Below, piece by piece: positions 8,681 to 19,437 of a DNA stretch of 64,000 bases. The translations under genes were made by a program, and so were the position numbers. The notes below the pieces were generated by a model, which searched no databases, was not told the origin of the DNA, and was given only the letters and a program-made list of their open reading frames with translations. The stretch is from Blastococcus xanthinilyticus. Lineage in GTDB: Bacteria; Actinomycetota; Actinomycetes; Mycobacteriales; Geodermatophilaceae. The stretch is taken from assembly GCF_008124835.1 (NCBI RefSeq), contig NZ_VNHW01000015.1, positions 1 to 64,000 on the forward strand, read 5' to 3'. Each line of letters begins with the position of its first letter. Positions within the stretch are counted from its first letter, which is position 1.

Positions 8681-8706
8681 GATGATCACCTGATCTGGTG
8701 ATCATC
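8681..8706. repeat. palindrome related to the dispersed repeat
   Basis: Perfect 10-bp arms GATGATCACC/GGTGATCATC around TGATCT, 11 bases after the bpa stop. It shares the GATCACCTGATC core with the palindrome at 1506. It may terminate bpa transcription. Confidence 0.65.
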
Positions 8707-8791
8707 TGCGCGGCGACGGTTCACCGACCGTGACCGAACCCACCAGTGGCCCCGACACCGGAGTGCTCCGGTGCTGACCGCTGGAGGAACA

Positions 8792-9064
8792 GTGACCGCT
8801 GGAACGTCCCCCGTGCAGGGAACCCGGAGCAGCCAGAACGGCCTGGCCGTCGCCTCGCTCGTCACGGGCATCGTCGGCATCGTCTTCGCCGTGCTCTTCG
8901 CCATCGTCGGCCTGGCGCTCGGCGTCGTGGCCGTCGCGCTGGGCGCCGTCGCCCGCCGGGGCGGCACGCGGAGCGGGCAGGCCACCACCGGCCTGGTGAC
9001 CGGTGCCCTGGCGATCGTCATCGCCGTCGTGAACATGGTCATCGCCTACAACGTCCTCACCTGA
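8792..9064 (+). CDS. DUF4190-type small membrane protein
   Basis: A 90-residue protein with two hydrophobic segments: about residues 17-42 (LAVASLVTGIVGIVFAVLFAIVGLALGVV) and about 66-87 (ATTGLVTGALAIVIAVVNMVIAY), joined by a short basic loop ARRGGTRSGQ. This two-helix, glycine-rich arrangement is the DUF4190 family, common in actinobacteria and of unknown role. GTG at 8792 is preferred to the in-frame GTG at 8771 because GGAGG lies 5 bases upstream. It ends ahead of a strong hairpin and faces the chemoreceptor genes. Confidence 0.8.
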   Translation: MTAGTSPVQGTRSSQNGLAVASLVTGIVGIVFAVLFAIVGLALGVVAVALGAVARRGGTRSGQATTGLVTGALAIVIAVVNMVIAYNVLT

Positions 9065-9073
9065 GCGACACGG

Positions 9074-9112
9074 CGACGGCGCCGCCCCCCGAGGTGGGGG
9101 ACGGCGCCGTCG
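9074..9112. terminator. bidirectional hairpin terminator
   Basis: Arms CGACGGCGCCG/CGGCGCCGTCG extended by CCCCC/GGGGG inside, in the 63-base gap between the convergent DUF4190 and chemoreceptor genes. The sequence closely resembles the hairpin at 3806-3843. Confidence 0.7.
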
Positions 9113-9127
9113 TCGGTCCTGCCGGGC

Positions 9128-9870
9128 TCAGACGGTGAAGCGGGCCACCGCCTGCTGCAGCTCCCCGCTCATCCGGGCCAGCTCCCCGGCCGCGGACTGC
9201 GCGTCGGCGACCCGCTGGTTGGTCTCCTGGGTGCCCGCGGCCAGCCCGGAGATCGCCGCGGCGATGCCCTGGGTGCCGCTGGCCGCCTCGGCCACGTTGC
9301 GGTTCATCTCGTTGGTGGTCGCGGTCTGCTCCTCCACCGCCGCGGCGATCGTGGCCTGGAAGTCGTTGATCTCCCCGATCACCGAACTGATCTGGCTGAT
9401 CGCATCCACCGCACCGGCGGTGTCGGCCTGGATCGCCTCCACCCGCTTGGAGATGTCCTCGGTCGCCCGCGCCGTCTCCTGCGCCAGCTCCTTGACCTCG
9501 CTGGCCACCACGGCGAAGCCCTTGCCGGCCTCCCCCGCCCGCGCCGCCTCGATCGTGGCGTTCAGCGCCAGCAGGTTCGTCTGCTCCGCGATCCCGTTGA
9601 TCAGCTTGATCACCGTGGCGATCTCCTGCGAGGAGTCACCCAGCTTCCCGACCGTCTTCGTGGTGTTCTCCGCCACCGACACCGCCTGCCCGGCGACCCG
9701 CGACGCCTCCGAGGCGTTCTGGCTGATCTCCCGGATCGCCGACTCCATCTGCGACGAACCGGTGGCCACCGTGTCCACGCTGGAGGCCACCGCACCGGCC
9801 GAGGCCACCACGTCATCGGCCTGACCCGCCGCCGTGCGGGCGTTGGTGGCGATGCCCTCGGCCGCGGAGT
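9128..9870. repeat. near-identical direct repeat, chemoreceptor signalling domain (copy 1)
   Basis: Matches 10936-11678 at an offset of 1808 bases; reading both, I find one mismatch (9146 versus 10954). Identity stops abruptly at the codon after the sequence for SAAEG, where the two genes diverge. Confidence 0.9.
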
Positions 9871-10771
9871 CGAGCTTCTGCGATGCGTCGGCGAGCCGGT
9901 TCGCCGAGTCGCCGACCAGCCGCAGCACGCCGCCGATCGCGTCCAGCGTCTCGTCCAGCGACTGCGCCATCTCCTCCAGCTCGGCACCACCGGTGCGGCC
10001 GGCCCGCACGGTCAGGTCACCGGCGGCCACCTGGCCGAGCACCTCGCGGATGCGCTGCACCGGACGGGTCACGCCGCGGGCGACCAGGAAGGCGAGCAGC
10101 ACCGAGATCACGAGGCCGGCGACCATGATGATCAGCGTCAGGGTGCGGCCCTGGTCGTAGGTCTCCTCCGCCTCGGCGGCGGTGGCCTGCGCGTCCTCGG
10201 CGGCCGCCGCGGTGGCGGCGGCGATCGACTCCGAGATGACCGCTTCCTGCTCGTTCATCGCGCCGAGGATCTGCATCACGCCGGCCGGGTCGCCCGCCAG
10301 GCCGGCGGTCTGGAGCTGGCCGAGCAGGCCGAGGTACGCCTCGACGGCGGCGCTGTACTCCCCGAACGCGGCGGCGGTCTCGGCACCGAGGGGGAGCTCC
10401 CCGGCGGCCTGCATCCGCTCGGTCATGCGCTGCATGACGGCGGCCGCCTCTTCCTTGGCGTTCGCGATGCTCGCCGGCGGCAGGCTCGGGATGGCGCCAC
10501 GGGCGGTGTTCGTGGAGAACTCCCACCAGTCCGACTGGAGCGAGCGCAGGGCGTCCAGCGGGACGGCGCCGTCGTCGTAGACCGCCTGCGCCTGGTCGCT
10601 GAGCACCGACATCCGCTGGATGCCGAAGCCGCCCACGCCGACGGTGGTCACGGCGACCAGGAGGATGGCACCGAGCATCCGGCCGCGCAGGCCGACTGCG
10701 GACAGCCCCCGCCGGGCACGCTGGTCAGCGGCGTCGCTCCCCTGGGGCTCTGGCTGGTGCGCGTACTCCAT
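9128..10771 (-). CDS. methyl-accepting chemotaxis protein (A)
   Basis: A 547-residue chemoreceptor. First membrane helix about residues 32-52, a periplasmic-side four-helix-bundle sensor (about 53-205), second membrane helix about 210-232, then HAMP ([27 protein letters not shown]) and a long signalling coiled coil. The hairpin tip [42 protein letters not shown] is intact. The C-terminus lacks a CheR-tether pentapeptide (ends ARFTV). The sensor differs from that of the neighbour at 10936 while the last 743 bp are almost identical. No che genes are near, so the receptors presumably feed a chemotaxis core elsewhere. The ligand is unknown. Confidence 0.93.
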   Translation of the reverse strand: MEYAHQPEPQGSDAADQRARRGLSAVGLRGRMLGAILLVAVTTVGVGGFGIQRMSVLSDQAQAVYDDGAVPLDALRSLQSDWWEFSTNTARGAIPSLPPASIANAKEEAAAVMQRMTERMQAAGELPLGAETAAAFGEYSAAVEAYLGLLGQLQTAGLAGDPAGVMQILGAMNEQEAVISESIAAATAAAAEDAQATAAEAEETYDQGRTLTLIIMVAGLVISVLLAFLVARGVTRPVQRIREVLGQVAAGDLTVRAGRTGGAELEEMAQSLDETLDAIGGVLRLVGDSANRLADASQKLDSAAEGIATNARTAAGQADDVVASAGAVASSVDTVATGSSQMESAIREISQNASEASRVAGQAVSVAENTTKTVGKLGDSSQEIATVIKLINGIAEQTNLLALNATIEAARAGEAGKGFAVVASEVKELAQETARATEDISKRVEAIQADTAGAVDAISQISSVIGEINDFQATIAAAVEEQTATTNEMNRNVAEAASGTQGIAAAISGLAAGTQETNQRVADAQSAAGELARMSGELQQAVARFTV

Positions 10772-10879
10772 CGATCGCTCGCTTCCGTGGGTCAGTGAGC
10801 GACGGTCGCTCCCAACGCCTTTCGGCAGCTCGCGCCGGAAGTTGAGCCGGTGGGTCGCCGAACCGGTCCAGGACGCGCG

Positions 10880-10915
10880 CCGGGCGGGTGGCCTCCGTGG
10901 AGACCACCCGCCCGG
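10880..10915 (-). terminator. hairpin terminator after chemoreceptor B
   Basis: Perfect 12-bp arms CCGGGCGGGTGG/CCACCCGCCCGG with a 12-base loop, about 20 bases beyond the stop of the upstream receptor gene on the minus strand. It implies that the two receptors are not one simple transcript. Confidence 0.65.
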
Positions 10916-10935
10916 ACCCTGCCCCGCTGGCTGCG

Positions 10936-11678
10936 TCAGACGGTGAAGCGGGCGACCGCCTGCTGCAGCTCCCCGCTCATCCGGGCCAGCTCCCCGGCCG
11001 CGGACTGCGCGTCGGCGACCCGCTGGTTGGTCTCCTGGGTGCCCGCGGCCAGCCCGGAGATCGCCGCGGCGATGCCCTGGGTGCCGCTGGCCGCCTCGGC
11101 CACGTTGCGGTTCATCTCGTTGGTGGTCGCGGTCTGCTCCTCCACCGCCGCGGCGATCGTGGCCTGGAAGTCGTTGATCTCCCCGATCACCGAACTGATC
11201 TGGCTGATCGCATCCACCGCACCGGCGGTGTCGGCCTGGATCGCCTCCACCCGCTTGGAGATGTCCTCGGTCGCCCGCGCCGTCTCCTGCGCCAGCTCCT
11301 TGACCTCGCTGGCCACCACGGCGAAGCCCTTGCCGGCCTCCCCCGCCCGCGCCGCCTCGATCGTGGCGTTCAGCGCCAGCAGGTTCGTCTGCTCCGCGAT
11401 CCCGTTGATCAGCTTGATCACCGTGGCGATCTCCTGCGAGGAGTCACCCAGCTTCCCGACCGTCTTCGTGGTGTTCTCCGCCACCGACACCGCCTGCCCG
11501 GCGACCCGCGACGCCTCCGAGGCGTTCTGGCTGATCTCCCGGATCGCCGACTCCATCTGCGACGAACCGGTGGCCACCGTGTCCACGCTGGAGGCCACCG
11601 CACCGGCCGAGGCCACCACGTCATCGGCCTGACCCGCCGCCGTGCGGGCGTTGGTGGCGATGCCCTCGGCCGCGGAGT
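10936..11678. repeat. near-identical direct repeat, chemoreceptor signalling domain (copy 2)
   Basis: Partner of 9128-9870. Identity covers the signalling hairpin and both flanking bundles but not HAMP or sensor. Confidence 0.9.
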
Positions 11679-12585
11679 TCAGCTGCTGCGACGCCGCCGC
11701 CAGGCGGGTCGAGGAGTCGTTCACCAGCACCAGCACGTTGCCGATCGCGTCGAGGGTGCGGTCGACCGAGGCCGACACGCGGGCCAGCTCGGCGCCACCG
11801 GTCGGCCCGACGCGCACGCTCAGGTCGCCGTCGGCCACCTGGTCGAGGACCTCGCTGATCCGCTGGACCGGGCGGATGATGCTGCGGGCCACCAGCACGG
11901 CCAGCCCCACCGACACGACCAGGCCGATCGCGATGACCACGAAGGTCAGGGTGCGGGCGTCCTCGGCCGCGGCGGCGGCGTCCTCGGCGATGCTGTCGGC
12001 GAACGCCGACTGGGCGTCGGCGGCCTCGGTGAGGGCGCTGATCGCCTCGATCTCGGCCGCGTCCAGCTCGTCGCCGGCGTTCTCGAGCTGCGCCATCTGC
12101 GCCGGGTCACCGCTCTGCAGCACGGTGATGATCTCGCCGAGCTTGGTGAAGTAGGCGTTCATCGCCGGCTCGAAGCGGTCGAAGGCCGCCCGCGATTCCG
12201 CACCCAGCGGCTCCCCGTCGACGAGCGCGGTGAGCTCCTCGACGCGGGCTTGCACCTCGGTGGCGCGGGACTGGTACTGGGCGACGGCCTCGGGCCGCAG
12301 GCCGGGGATCGAGGTGCGCGCCGAGTTGGCCTGGTACTCCCACCAGGCCGCCTGCAGGAGGCGGATCTCGTCGAGCGGCACGGTGCCGTCGTGGTAGATC
12401 TGGTCGGCCTGGTCGCTGAGCACGGTCACGCGCGAGGCGCCGATGATGCCGACCGCCACCGTGGTCATCGCGACCAGCAGGATCGCCAGCAGCAGCCGGG
12501 CCTGCAGGCCGACCCGGCCGAACACCGCTCGCACACCTCCGTCCGTCGCGTCGGGGTCGGGGTGAGGGGGTGCGAGGGCGTCCAC
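10936..12585 (-). CDS. methyl-accepting chemotaxis protein (B)
   Basis: A 549-residue chemoreceptor with the same architecture as its downstream neighbour: short cytoplasmic N-terminus, membrane helix at about residues 32-52 ([22 protein letters not shown]), four-helix sensor, second membrane helix, HAMP ([23 protein letters not shown]) and signalling hairpin. The sensor diverges from that of receptor A, so the ligand or partner differs, whereas the signalling part is the same at DNA level. GTG at 12585 was chosen because AGGAGA lies 8 bases upstream; a longer in-frame GTG exists at 12657. Confidence 0.92.
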   Translation of the reverse strand: MDALAPPHPDPDATDGGVRAVFGRVGLQARLLLAILLVAMTTVAVGIIGASRVTVLSDQADQIYHDGTVPLDEIRLLQAAWWEYQANSARTSIPGLRPEAVAQYQSRATEVQARVEELTALVDGEPLGAESRAAFDRFEPAMNAYFTKLGEIITVLQSGDPAQMAQLENAGDELDAAEIEAISALTEAADAQSAFADSIAEDAAAAAEDARTLTFVVIAIGLVVSVGLAVLVARSIIRPVQRISEVLDQVADGDLSVRVGPTGGAELARVSASVDRTLDAIGNVLVLVNDSSTRLAAASQQLNSAAEGIATNARTAAGQADDVVASAGAVASSVDTVATGSSQMESAIREISQNASEASRVAGQAVSVAENTTKTVGKLGDSSQEIATVIKLINGIAEQTNLLALNATIEAARAGEAGKGFAVVASEVKELAQETARATEDISKRVEAIQADTAGAVDAISQISSVIGEINDFQATIAAAVEEQTATTNEMNRNVAEAASGTQGIAAAISGLAAGTQETNQRVADAQSAAGELARMSGELQQAVARFTV

Positions 12586-12673
12586 GCGGAGTCTCCTGGT
12601 GAGCTGAACCGCTCCACCGGCGGTCGTCTGCTCCCGTTCTCGGCAGCCCGCCGCCACGCTCGACCCGATCCAT

Positions 12674-12692
12674 CACTGGAATTCCTCCAGTG
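12674..12692 (-). terminator. small hairpin after the HAD phosphatase gene
   Basis: Arms CACTGGA/TCCAGTG with loop ATTCC, 13 bases past the stop of the HAD gene at 12705. It is a weak terminator or, from its position ahead of receptor B, a possible operator. Confidence 0.4.
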
Positions 12693-12704
12693 CCCGGCGG
12701 GGGT

Positions 12705-13508
12705 CTACAGCGCAGCCAGGAAGGCGGCCACCCCGTCGGCGTCGTTGGTGCCGGTCACGTCGGTGGCGACGGCGAGCAGATCCGGATGGGCATGCGCCAT
12801 CGCGACGGCCCGGCCGCCCCCGTCGCGCACCCACTCGAAGGCGGCGATGTCGTTGGGCATGTCGCCGAACACGACCACGTCCTCCGGCGCGACGCCGTGC
12901 CGGGCGGCGACCTCCGCCAGCCCGGTGGCCTTCGTGACACCGGGCGCGGAGATCTCCGCCAGCGCGTCGGTGGAGGAGTTGGTCACCGTGCCGCGTTCCC
13001 CCACGACATCGTGGACGAGCTGCACGAACGCGTCCCGCGTCATGGACTCGTGCCGCGCCAGCAGCTTGGCGGCCGGGGTGGCCGTCATCTCCGGCAGGGT
13101 CGCCGCCGCCACGCCCGGGGCGTCGACGTCCCAGCGCGGGCGGTACACCGGCTCGTGGCGGAACTCCCAGCCGTACTCGACGGCGAACCACATCGTGGGC
13201 TCGTGCACCCGGAGCTCCGCGGTGATCGCCGCCAGCGCGTCCGGCAGCAGGGGCGCCTCGTCGAGGATCTCCATCGGCTCGAGGTCCAGCAGCACCGCAC
13301 CGTTGCAGCAGACGGCGGTGCCGTGGCGCAGCACCTCGCGGATGCCGTGCATCCAGCGCGGCGGCCGGCCGGTGGCCAGCACCAGCGGCACGCCGGACGC
13401 CCGCCACCGCTCCAGCTCGGCGACGGTCGCCGGGCTCACCGACTCGTCGTGCCGCAGCAGCGTGCCGTCCATGTCGCTGGCGATGAGCCGGGGCTTCCAG
13501 TCAGACAT
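12705..13508 (-). CDS. Cof-type HAD-superfamily phosphatase (1)
   Basis: A 267-residue class IIB HAD hydrolase. Motif I is SDMDGTLLR (nucleophile Asp12, acid/base Asp14), motif II ATGRPP, motif III lysine in GVTKATGL, motif [16 protein letters not shown] Cof-type cap lies between motifs II and III. Such enzymes dephosphorylate sugar phosphates or cofactors such as FMN or PLP; the substrate cannot be told. It follows a paralogous HAD gene and serS in one apparent operon. The start ATG is the last of a series of near-identical 18-19 bp repeats. Confidence 0.88.
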   Translation of the reverse strand: MSDWKPRLIASDMDGTLLRHDESVSPATVAELERWRASGVPLVLATGRPPRWMHGIREVLRHGTAVCCNGAVLLDLEPMEILDEAPLLPDALAAITAELRVHEPTMWFAVEYGWEFRHEPVYRPRWDVDAPGVAAATLPEMTATPAAKLLARHESMTRDAFVQLVHDVVGERGTVTNSSTDALAEISAPGVTKATGLAEVAARHGVAPEDVVVFGDMPNDIAAFEWVRDGGGRAVAMAHAHPDLLAVATDVTGTNDADGVAAFLAAL

Positions 13509-13571
13509 CGCGCACCCGGTCAGACACCGCGCCCCGGTCAGACACTGCGCCCCGCTCAGACACCGAGCACC
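13501..13571. repeat. 18-19 bp tandem repeat spanning a stop/start junction
   Basis: Units begin at 13501, 13520, 13538 and 13556, each starting TCAGACA and rich in CGCGCCCCGG. On the minus strand each reads (A/G)TGTCTGA. The first is the end of the upstream HAD gene (stop TGA), the last is the start of the downstream one (ATG TCT GAC). The repeats thus duplicate the junction. Confidence 0.8.
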
Positions 13572-14464
13572 GCCTCCAGGTAGCGGGCGACGCCGTCGGC
13601 GCGGTGCCCGCTGGTCAGCTGCCCGGCGACCGCGCGCACCGACGGATGGGCGTTGGCCACGGCGACCGCCCGGCCGCCGGCCCCGGCCACCGCGCCGAGC
13701 ATCGGCAGGTCGTTGGGCATGTCGCCGAACACGAGGACGTCGCCGAAGCCGACCCCGTACCGCTCGAGCGCCACCGCGAGGCCGGTGGCCTTGGTGATGC
13801 CCGGCGGGAGCACCTCGATGAAGCCCAGCCCGGCGTGGGTCAGCTCCGCGTCGGCCGGGTCGACGACCGAGCGGGCGAGCGCGAGCAGGTCGTCCTGCCC
13901 GATCCCCGGCGCGCGCAGGAAGACCTTCAGCACCGGCCCGGCCGGCAGCACCTCCTCGCGGGAGAGCAGCTGCGCGCCCTCCGGGTAGGGCCAGTCGAAG
14001 CCGTGCTGCACGCGCAGCCGGGCGTGCACCTCGGCCTGCTCCGCCGCATCCTCCACGGCGAGCACCAGCTCGCCGGCCACCGCCTCGATCCGCTCGACGA
14101 CGGCGGCCGCCTGCGCCCGGGGCAGCGCGACCGCGCGCAGCACCTCGTCCCGCTCCAGGTCGACGACGAAGCCACCCTGCGCCAGGACGGCGATCCCCCG
14201 CCCGTCGAGGGCCGCCCGCACGCTGTCGAGCAGCCGCGGGCCCCGGCCGGTCACCCCGATCACCGGGATGCCGGCGTCCCAGCAGGCAGTCAGCGCCGCG
14301 CGGGTGCGGGGGCTGACCTCGCCGGCGTGGTCGAGCAGGGTGCCGTCGAGGTCGGTGGCCACCAGCTTCGGCCGCCACGGCCCCAGCTCCCCGAGCTCCA
14401 CGACCTGGTCGGCGCCGGGCAGGACGCCGTAGGCCTGCAGCGCCTTCGGCCGCTCCCGCGTCAT
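13556..14464 (-). CDS. Cof-type HAD-superfamily phosphatase (2)
   Basis: A 302-residue paralogue of the next gene. Motif [12 protein letters not shown] near residue 36, motif [10 protein letters not shown], motif [11 protein letters not shown], motif [12 protein letters not shown]. It has about 30 extra N-terminal residues before motif I ([17 protein letters not shown]). Its ATG overlaps the serS stop (ATGA), so it is translationally coupled to serS. A coupled phosphatase downstream of serS is a recurrent actinobacterial arrangement, but I know of no assigned function. Residue-level differences in the cap between the two HADs suggest different substrates. Confidence 0.88.
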   Translation of the reverse strand: MTRERPKALQAYGVLPGADQVVELGELGPWRPKLVATDLDGTLLDHAGEVSPRTRAALTACWDAGIPVIGVTGRGPRLLDSVRAALDGRGIAVLAQGGFVVDLERDEVLRAVALPRAQAAAVVERIEAVAGELVLAVEDAAEQAEVHARLRVQHGFDWPYPEGAQLLSREEVLPAGPVLKVFLRAPGIGQDDLLALARSVVDPADAELTHAGLGFIEVLPPGITKATGLAVALERYGVGFGDVLVFGDMPNDLPMLGAVAGAGGRAVAVANAHPSVRAVAGQLTSGHRADGVARYLEAVLGV

Positions 14465-15756
14465 GCGGGGGGCACCGGGGCCGCGAGCGTCATCCCCGGT
14501 GTCAGCGCCTCGACGCCGCCGAGCCACGGGCGCAGCACGACCGGCACGTGCACGGAGCCGTCGGCGCGCTGGTGCACCTCCAGCAGGCAGGCGATGGTCC
14601 GGGCGATCGCGCACAGCGTCCCGTTGAGCGTGGCGGCGGTCTGCGTCTTCCCGTCGTCGTCCCGGTAGCGGATGTTCAGCCGGCGGGCCTGGAAGGTCGT
14701 GCAGTCCGACGTCGAGGTCAGCTCCCGGTAGGTGCCCTGGGTGGGGAACCACGCCTCGATGTCGTACTTGCGGGTCGCGCTGGTGCCCAGGTCGCCGGCG
14801 GCGATGTCGACGACGCGGTAGGGCAGCTCGAGGGCGGAGAGGAACTCCTCCTCCCAAGCCAGCAGCCGCAAATGCTCGGCGGCGGTGTCCTCCGGCCGGG
14901 CGAAGCTGAACATCTCGACCTTGTCGAACCAGTGCACCCGGATGATGCCGCGGGTGTCCTTGCCGTACGAGCCGGCCTCCCGGCGGAAGCAGGAGGACCA
15001 CCCGGCGTAGCGCTTCGGGCCCTTCGACAGGTCGAGCACCTCGCCGCCGTGCATGCCGGCCAGCGCGACCTCCGAGGTGCCGACGAGGTACAGGTCGTCG
15101 CGCTCGATCCGGTACACCTCCTCGTCGTGCTCGCCGAGGAAGCCGGTGCCCTCCATCGCGCTGGGCTTCACCAGGGCCGGCGCGATCACCGGGGTGAAGC
15201 CGGCTGCGACGGCGCGGGAGATGGCCAGCTGGGCGAGCGCGAACTCCAGCAGCGCGCCGGGGCCGGTCAGGAAGTAGAACCGGGAGCCCGACACCTTGGC
15301 GCCGCGCTCCATGTCGATCGCGCCGAGCCGCTCGCCGATCTCGATGTGGTCGCGCACCTCGAAGTCGTACGTGGGCACCTCGCCGACGGTGCGGATGGTG
15401 ACCGCGTCGTCCTCACCGCCGGGGGGCACCTCGTCGGCCACCACGTTGGGGATGCGCACGTGCACGTCGCGGAGGGCGGCGTCGGCGGCGCGCTGTGCCT
15501 CCTCGGCCTCCTTCACCTGCGCGGCCAGCGCCTTGGCGCGCTCGAGCACGGCCGGGCGCTCCTCGGGGGATGCCTTCTTCACCGCCTGGGAGGCGTTCTT
15601 CTGCTCGCCCCGCAGGTCGTCGGCCCGCTTGACCGCCTCCCGCCGGGCGACGTCCGCGGCGAGGAGGGCGTCGACCAGGGAGTCGTCGGCCCCCCGCGCA
15701 CGCTGGCTGGCACGGACGAGGTCGGGGTTCTCGCGCACGAGCCGGAGGTCGATCAC
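14461..15756 (-). CDS. serS: seryl-tRNA synthetase
   Basis: A 431-residue class II synthetase that charges tRNA-Ser (and tRNA-Sec) with serine. The N-terminal antiparallel coiled-coil arm (about residues 30-100: [40 protein letters not shown]) grips the long variable arm of the tRNA. Class II motif 2 is visible as [28 protein letters not shown] and motif 3 near the C-terminus as [18 protein letters not shown]. Starts with GTG 7 bases after TACTCT, an apparent leaderless promoter. It heads an operon with two HAD phosphatases. Confidence 0.97.
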   Translation of the reverse strand: MIDLRLVRENPDLVRASQRARGADDSLVDALLAADVARREAVKRADDLRGEQKNASQAVKKASPEERPAVLERAKALAAQVKEAEEAQRAADAALRDVHVRIPNVVADEVPPGGEDDAVTIRTVGEVPTYDFEVRDHIEIGERLGAIDMERGAKVSGSRFYFLTGPGALLEFALAQLAISRAVAAGFTPVIAPALVKPSAMEGTGFLGEHDEEVYRIERDDLYLVGTSEVALAGMHGGEVLDLSKGPKRYAGWSSCFRREAGSYGKDTRGIIRVHWFDKVEMFSFARPEDTAAEHLRLLAWEEEFLSALELPYRVVDIAAGDLGTSATRKYDIEAWFPTQGTYRELTSTSDCTTFQARRLNIRYRDDDGKTQTAATLNGTLCAIARTIACLLEVHQRADGSVHVPVVLRPWLGGVEALTPGMTLAAPVPPA

Positions 15757-15763
15757 GTGGACG

Positions 15764-15769
15764 AGAGTA
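15764..15769 (-). promoter_or_regulatory. -10 element of serS (leaderless)
   Basis: Minus-strand TACTCT is separated from the serS GTG by 7 bases with no ribosome site. Confidence 0.5.
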
Positions 15770-15770
15770 A

Positions 15771-17701
<1,931 letters not shown>

Positions 17702-17779
17702 CGAAGGACCCTCCGGCCCCCACGCCTCGCACGCTCGGCGCGGGCCCCTGCCGAAGGGCCGTTCCAGGACGTCACCCCG

Positions 17780-17785
17780 TAGCGT
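17780..17785 (+). promoter_or_regulatory. -10 element of a probable leaderless promoter
   Basis: TAGCGT is 8 bases from the GTG at 17794 with no ribosome site. Confidence 0.45.
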
Positions 17786-17793
17786 TGCGAGAC

Positions 17794-18123
17794 GTGTCCG
17801 AGAACAGCGCCGGCAAGTTGCCGATCAAGATGCTGCACGACCGCATCCTGGTCGCGCTCCGCAAGGAGGACGGCGAGCGCCGGTCGACCGGGGGCATCCT
17901 CATCCCGGCCACGGCCCAGGTGGCCAAGCGGCTGGTGTGGGGCGAGGCGAAGGGCGTCGGCCCGAGCGTGCGCCAGGTGAAGGTCGGCGACCAGGTGCTC
18001 TTCTCCCCCGAGGACCAGCACGAGGTCGAGGTGCACGGCGAGGACCTGATCATCCTGCGCGAGCGCGACGTGCACGCCGTCGCCGCCGAGCGCATCGAGG
18101 AGTCGACCGGCCTCTACCTCTGA
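17794..18123 (+). CDS. Cpn10/GroES-like co-chaperonin paralogue
   Basis: A 109-residue Cpn10-fold protein. LPIKMLHDRILVALRKEDGERRSTGGILIPATAQ covers the first beta-barrel strands and the mobile-loop position, and GVGPSVRQVKVGDQVLFSPEDQHEVEVHGEDLIILRERDVHAV the rest of the barrel. The mobile loop is not the canonical groES sequence (K-T-x-S-G-I-V-L-P), and there is no groEL beside it, so this is the second, actinobacterial Cpn10 rather than the main GroES. Whether it works with a chaperonin is unknown. GTG at 17794 is preferred to TTG at 17785. The end overlaps the convergent MerR gene by 10 bases. Confidence 0.85.
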   Translation: MSENSAGKLPIKMLHDRILVALRKEDGERRSTGGILIPATAQVAKRLVWGEAKGVGPSVRQVKVGDQVLFSPEDQHEVEVHGEDLIILRERDVHAVAAERIEESTGLYL

Positions 18124-18626
18124 GGCGAGGTCAGCACCGGCAGCGTGCCGGTCAGCAGCTCGTCGGCCCGGACCCGGTCGAGGACGTCGTCGGGGAGGTC
18201 GTCCTCGCAGTCCAGCCCGCGGGCGATCAGGCCGCGGTACGTCTCGATCTTGGCCCGCACCACCGCCAGGTCGTCCTGCAGCTCGACCAGCCGCTGCTCG
18301 ATCTGGGCGCACTGCTGCTCCAGCAGGGCCATCCGCTCCGGGTGGTGGGCCAGCTCACCGCCCCCGAGCTCGATGAACTGCCGCACGTCGGCCACCGGCA
18401 TCCCGGTGCGCCGCAGCGCCTGCACCAGCCGGATGAACCGCAGGGCGCCCGGCGGGTACCGCCGCCGGCCGTCGGTGCTCCGCTCCACCAGCGGGAGGAG
18501 CCCCTCGCGCTCGTACCAGCGCAGCGTGTCGATGCTCAGCCCGGTCTCCTCGGAGACCTGCCGGATGCCCAGGGCCGGTGCCGCTGCCGTGTCCACGCGG
18601 TCGAGGCTAGGACTGCGCACGGTCAC
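18114..18626 (-). CDS. MerR-family transcriptional regulator (AdhR-like)
   Basis: A 170-residue regulator. The N-terminal winged helix is GIRQVSEETGLSIDTLRWYEREGLLPLVERSTDGRRRYPPGALRFIRLVQALRRTGMPVADVRQF (residues 20-86), followed by a long dimerisation helix (about 95-140). There are few cysteines (Cys106 and Cys139), so no obvious metal site; this resembles aldehyde- or electrophile-responding AdhR/NmlR regulators. It is the last gene of an adh-sdr-merR operon whose promoter has a MerR-type operator, implying autoregulation. Start is GTG at 18626 (overlapping the SDR stop by 20 bases) or GTG at 18596. Confidence 0.88.
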   Translation of the reverse strand: MTVRSPSLDRVDTAAAPALGIRQVSEETGLSIDTLRWYEREGLLPLVERSTDGRRRYPPGALRFIRLVQALRRTGMPVADVRQFIELGGGELAHHPERMALLEQQCAQIEQRLVELQDDLAVVRAKIETYRGLIARGLDCEDDLPDDVLDRVRADELLTGTLPVLTSPQR

Positions 18627-19437
18627 CCGGCCCCGGCTCGGCCGCGGCCCGTCCGGTGATCGACGCCATGGCGAGCACCGCGCGCCGCCGGGAGAGCAGC
18701 CGGACCGCGGTGGCCGCCACCCGGTTGGCCCGGCCGACCGCCACGCTCGGCGGCGGGGTCCGCCGGTCGAGTGCTCGCAGCGCGGCGGCCACCACCTCCC
18801 CCGGCGCCTGCCGGCCCCGGCCGCCGTCGGCCGCGTCGTTGCCCACGACGTCGAAGAACTCCGTGTCGGTGGCCCCGGGCGGGAGCGCGAGCACCCGCAG
18901 GCCGGTGCCCAGCGACTCCTGCCACAGCGCCTCGGTGAAGCTCAGCACGAACGCCTTGGCCGCGGCGTAGACCGCCATGTCGGGGCTCGGCACGTAGGCG
19001 GACATGCTGGCCACGTTCACCAGGACGCCGCCGGACGCGCGGAGCCGGTCGACGAACGCGCGGCTGATGTCGACCAGCGCGGTCACGTCGACGGCGATCA
19101 TCTCGGCCAGCCGGTCGGGGTCCTCCCGGTGGAACGGCCCGGAGGTGCCGAAGCCGGCGCAGTTGACCACGGCGGTGACCGCGAGGCCCCGCCGGTCGAC
19201 CTCCGCGGCGAGCGCCCGGCCGGCCGCCGGCCCGGCGAGGTCCAGCGGGAGCACGGTCGCCACGATCCCGTGCGCGGCGGTCAGCTCCGCGGCCAGGCCC
19301 GCCAGCCGGTCGGCGCGCCGGGCCACCAGCACGAGGTCCGACCCGCGCGCCGCCAGCTCCCGGGCGAACTCGGCGCCGATCCCGGCGCTGGCGCCGGTGA
19401 CCAGCGCGGTCTGCCCGCGCCAGTCCACCCGGCTCAC
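18607..19437 (-). CDS. short-chain dehydrogenase/reductase (DltE/YqjQ-like)
   Basis: A 276-residue classical SDR. TGASAGIG (residues 14-21) binds NAD(P), CAGFG is the structural loop, Ser and Tyr-x-x-x-Lys appear as NVASMSAYVP and YAAAKAF. The subclass with EFARELAARGSDLVLVARRADRL followed by LP.DL is a set of general carbonyl reductases. The GTG start overlaps the stop of the upstream alcohol dehydrogenase (GTGA), so both are made together; an aldehyde/alcohol detoxification pathway is a reasonable inference. The C-terminal extension (about 40 residues, rich in Arg/Ala) may be membrane-associating. Confidence 0.88.
   Translation of the reverse strand: MSRVDWRGQTALVTGASAGIGAEFARELAARGSDLVLVARRADRLAGLAAELTAAHGIVATVLPLDLAGPAAGRALAAEVDRRGLAVTAVVNCAGFGTSGPFHREDPDRLAEMIAVDVTALVDISRAFVDRLRASGGVLVNVASMSAYVPSPDMAVYAAAKAFVLSFTEALWQESLGTGLRVLALPPGATDTEFFDVVGNDAADGGRGRQAPGEVVAAALRALDRRTPPPSVAVGRANRVAATAVRLLSRRRAVLAMASITGRAAAEPGPGDRAQS

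Noticed and set aside
10850-11632. Identical 229-codon plus-strand frames over both chemoreceptor signalling domains
   Set aside because: They are shadows of the receptor coding strand, duplicated because the underlying DNA is duplicated. No ribosome site or family match.
17702-17779. Riboswitch or terminator between the zincin and Cpn10 genes
   Set aside because: The GGCCC/GGGCC complementarity there is short and interrupted, with no match to a known riboswitch core.
17785-18123. The main groES gene
   Set aside because: No groEL follows, the mobile loop departs from groES, and no CIRCE-type element is present. Better read as the second actinobacterial Cpn10.
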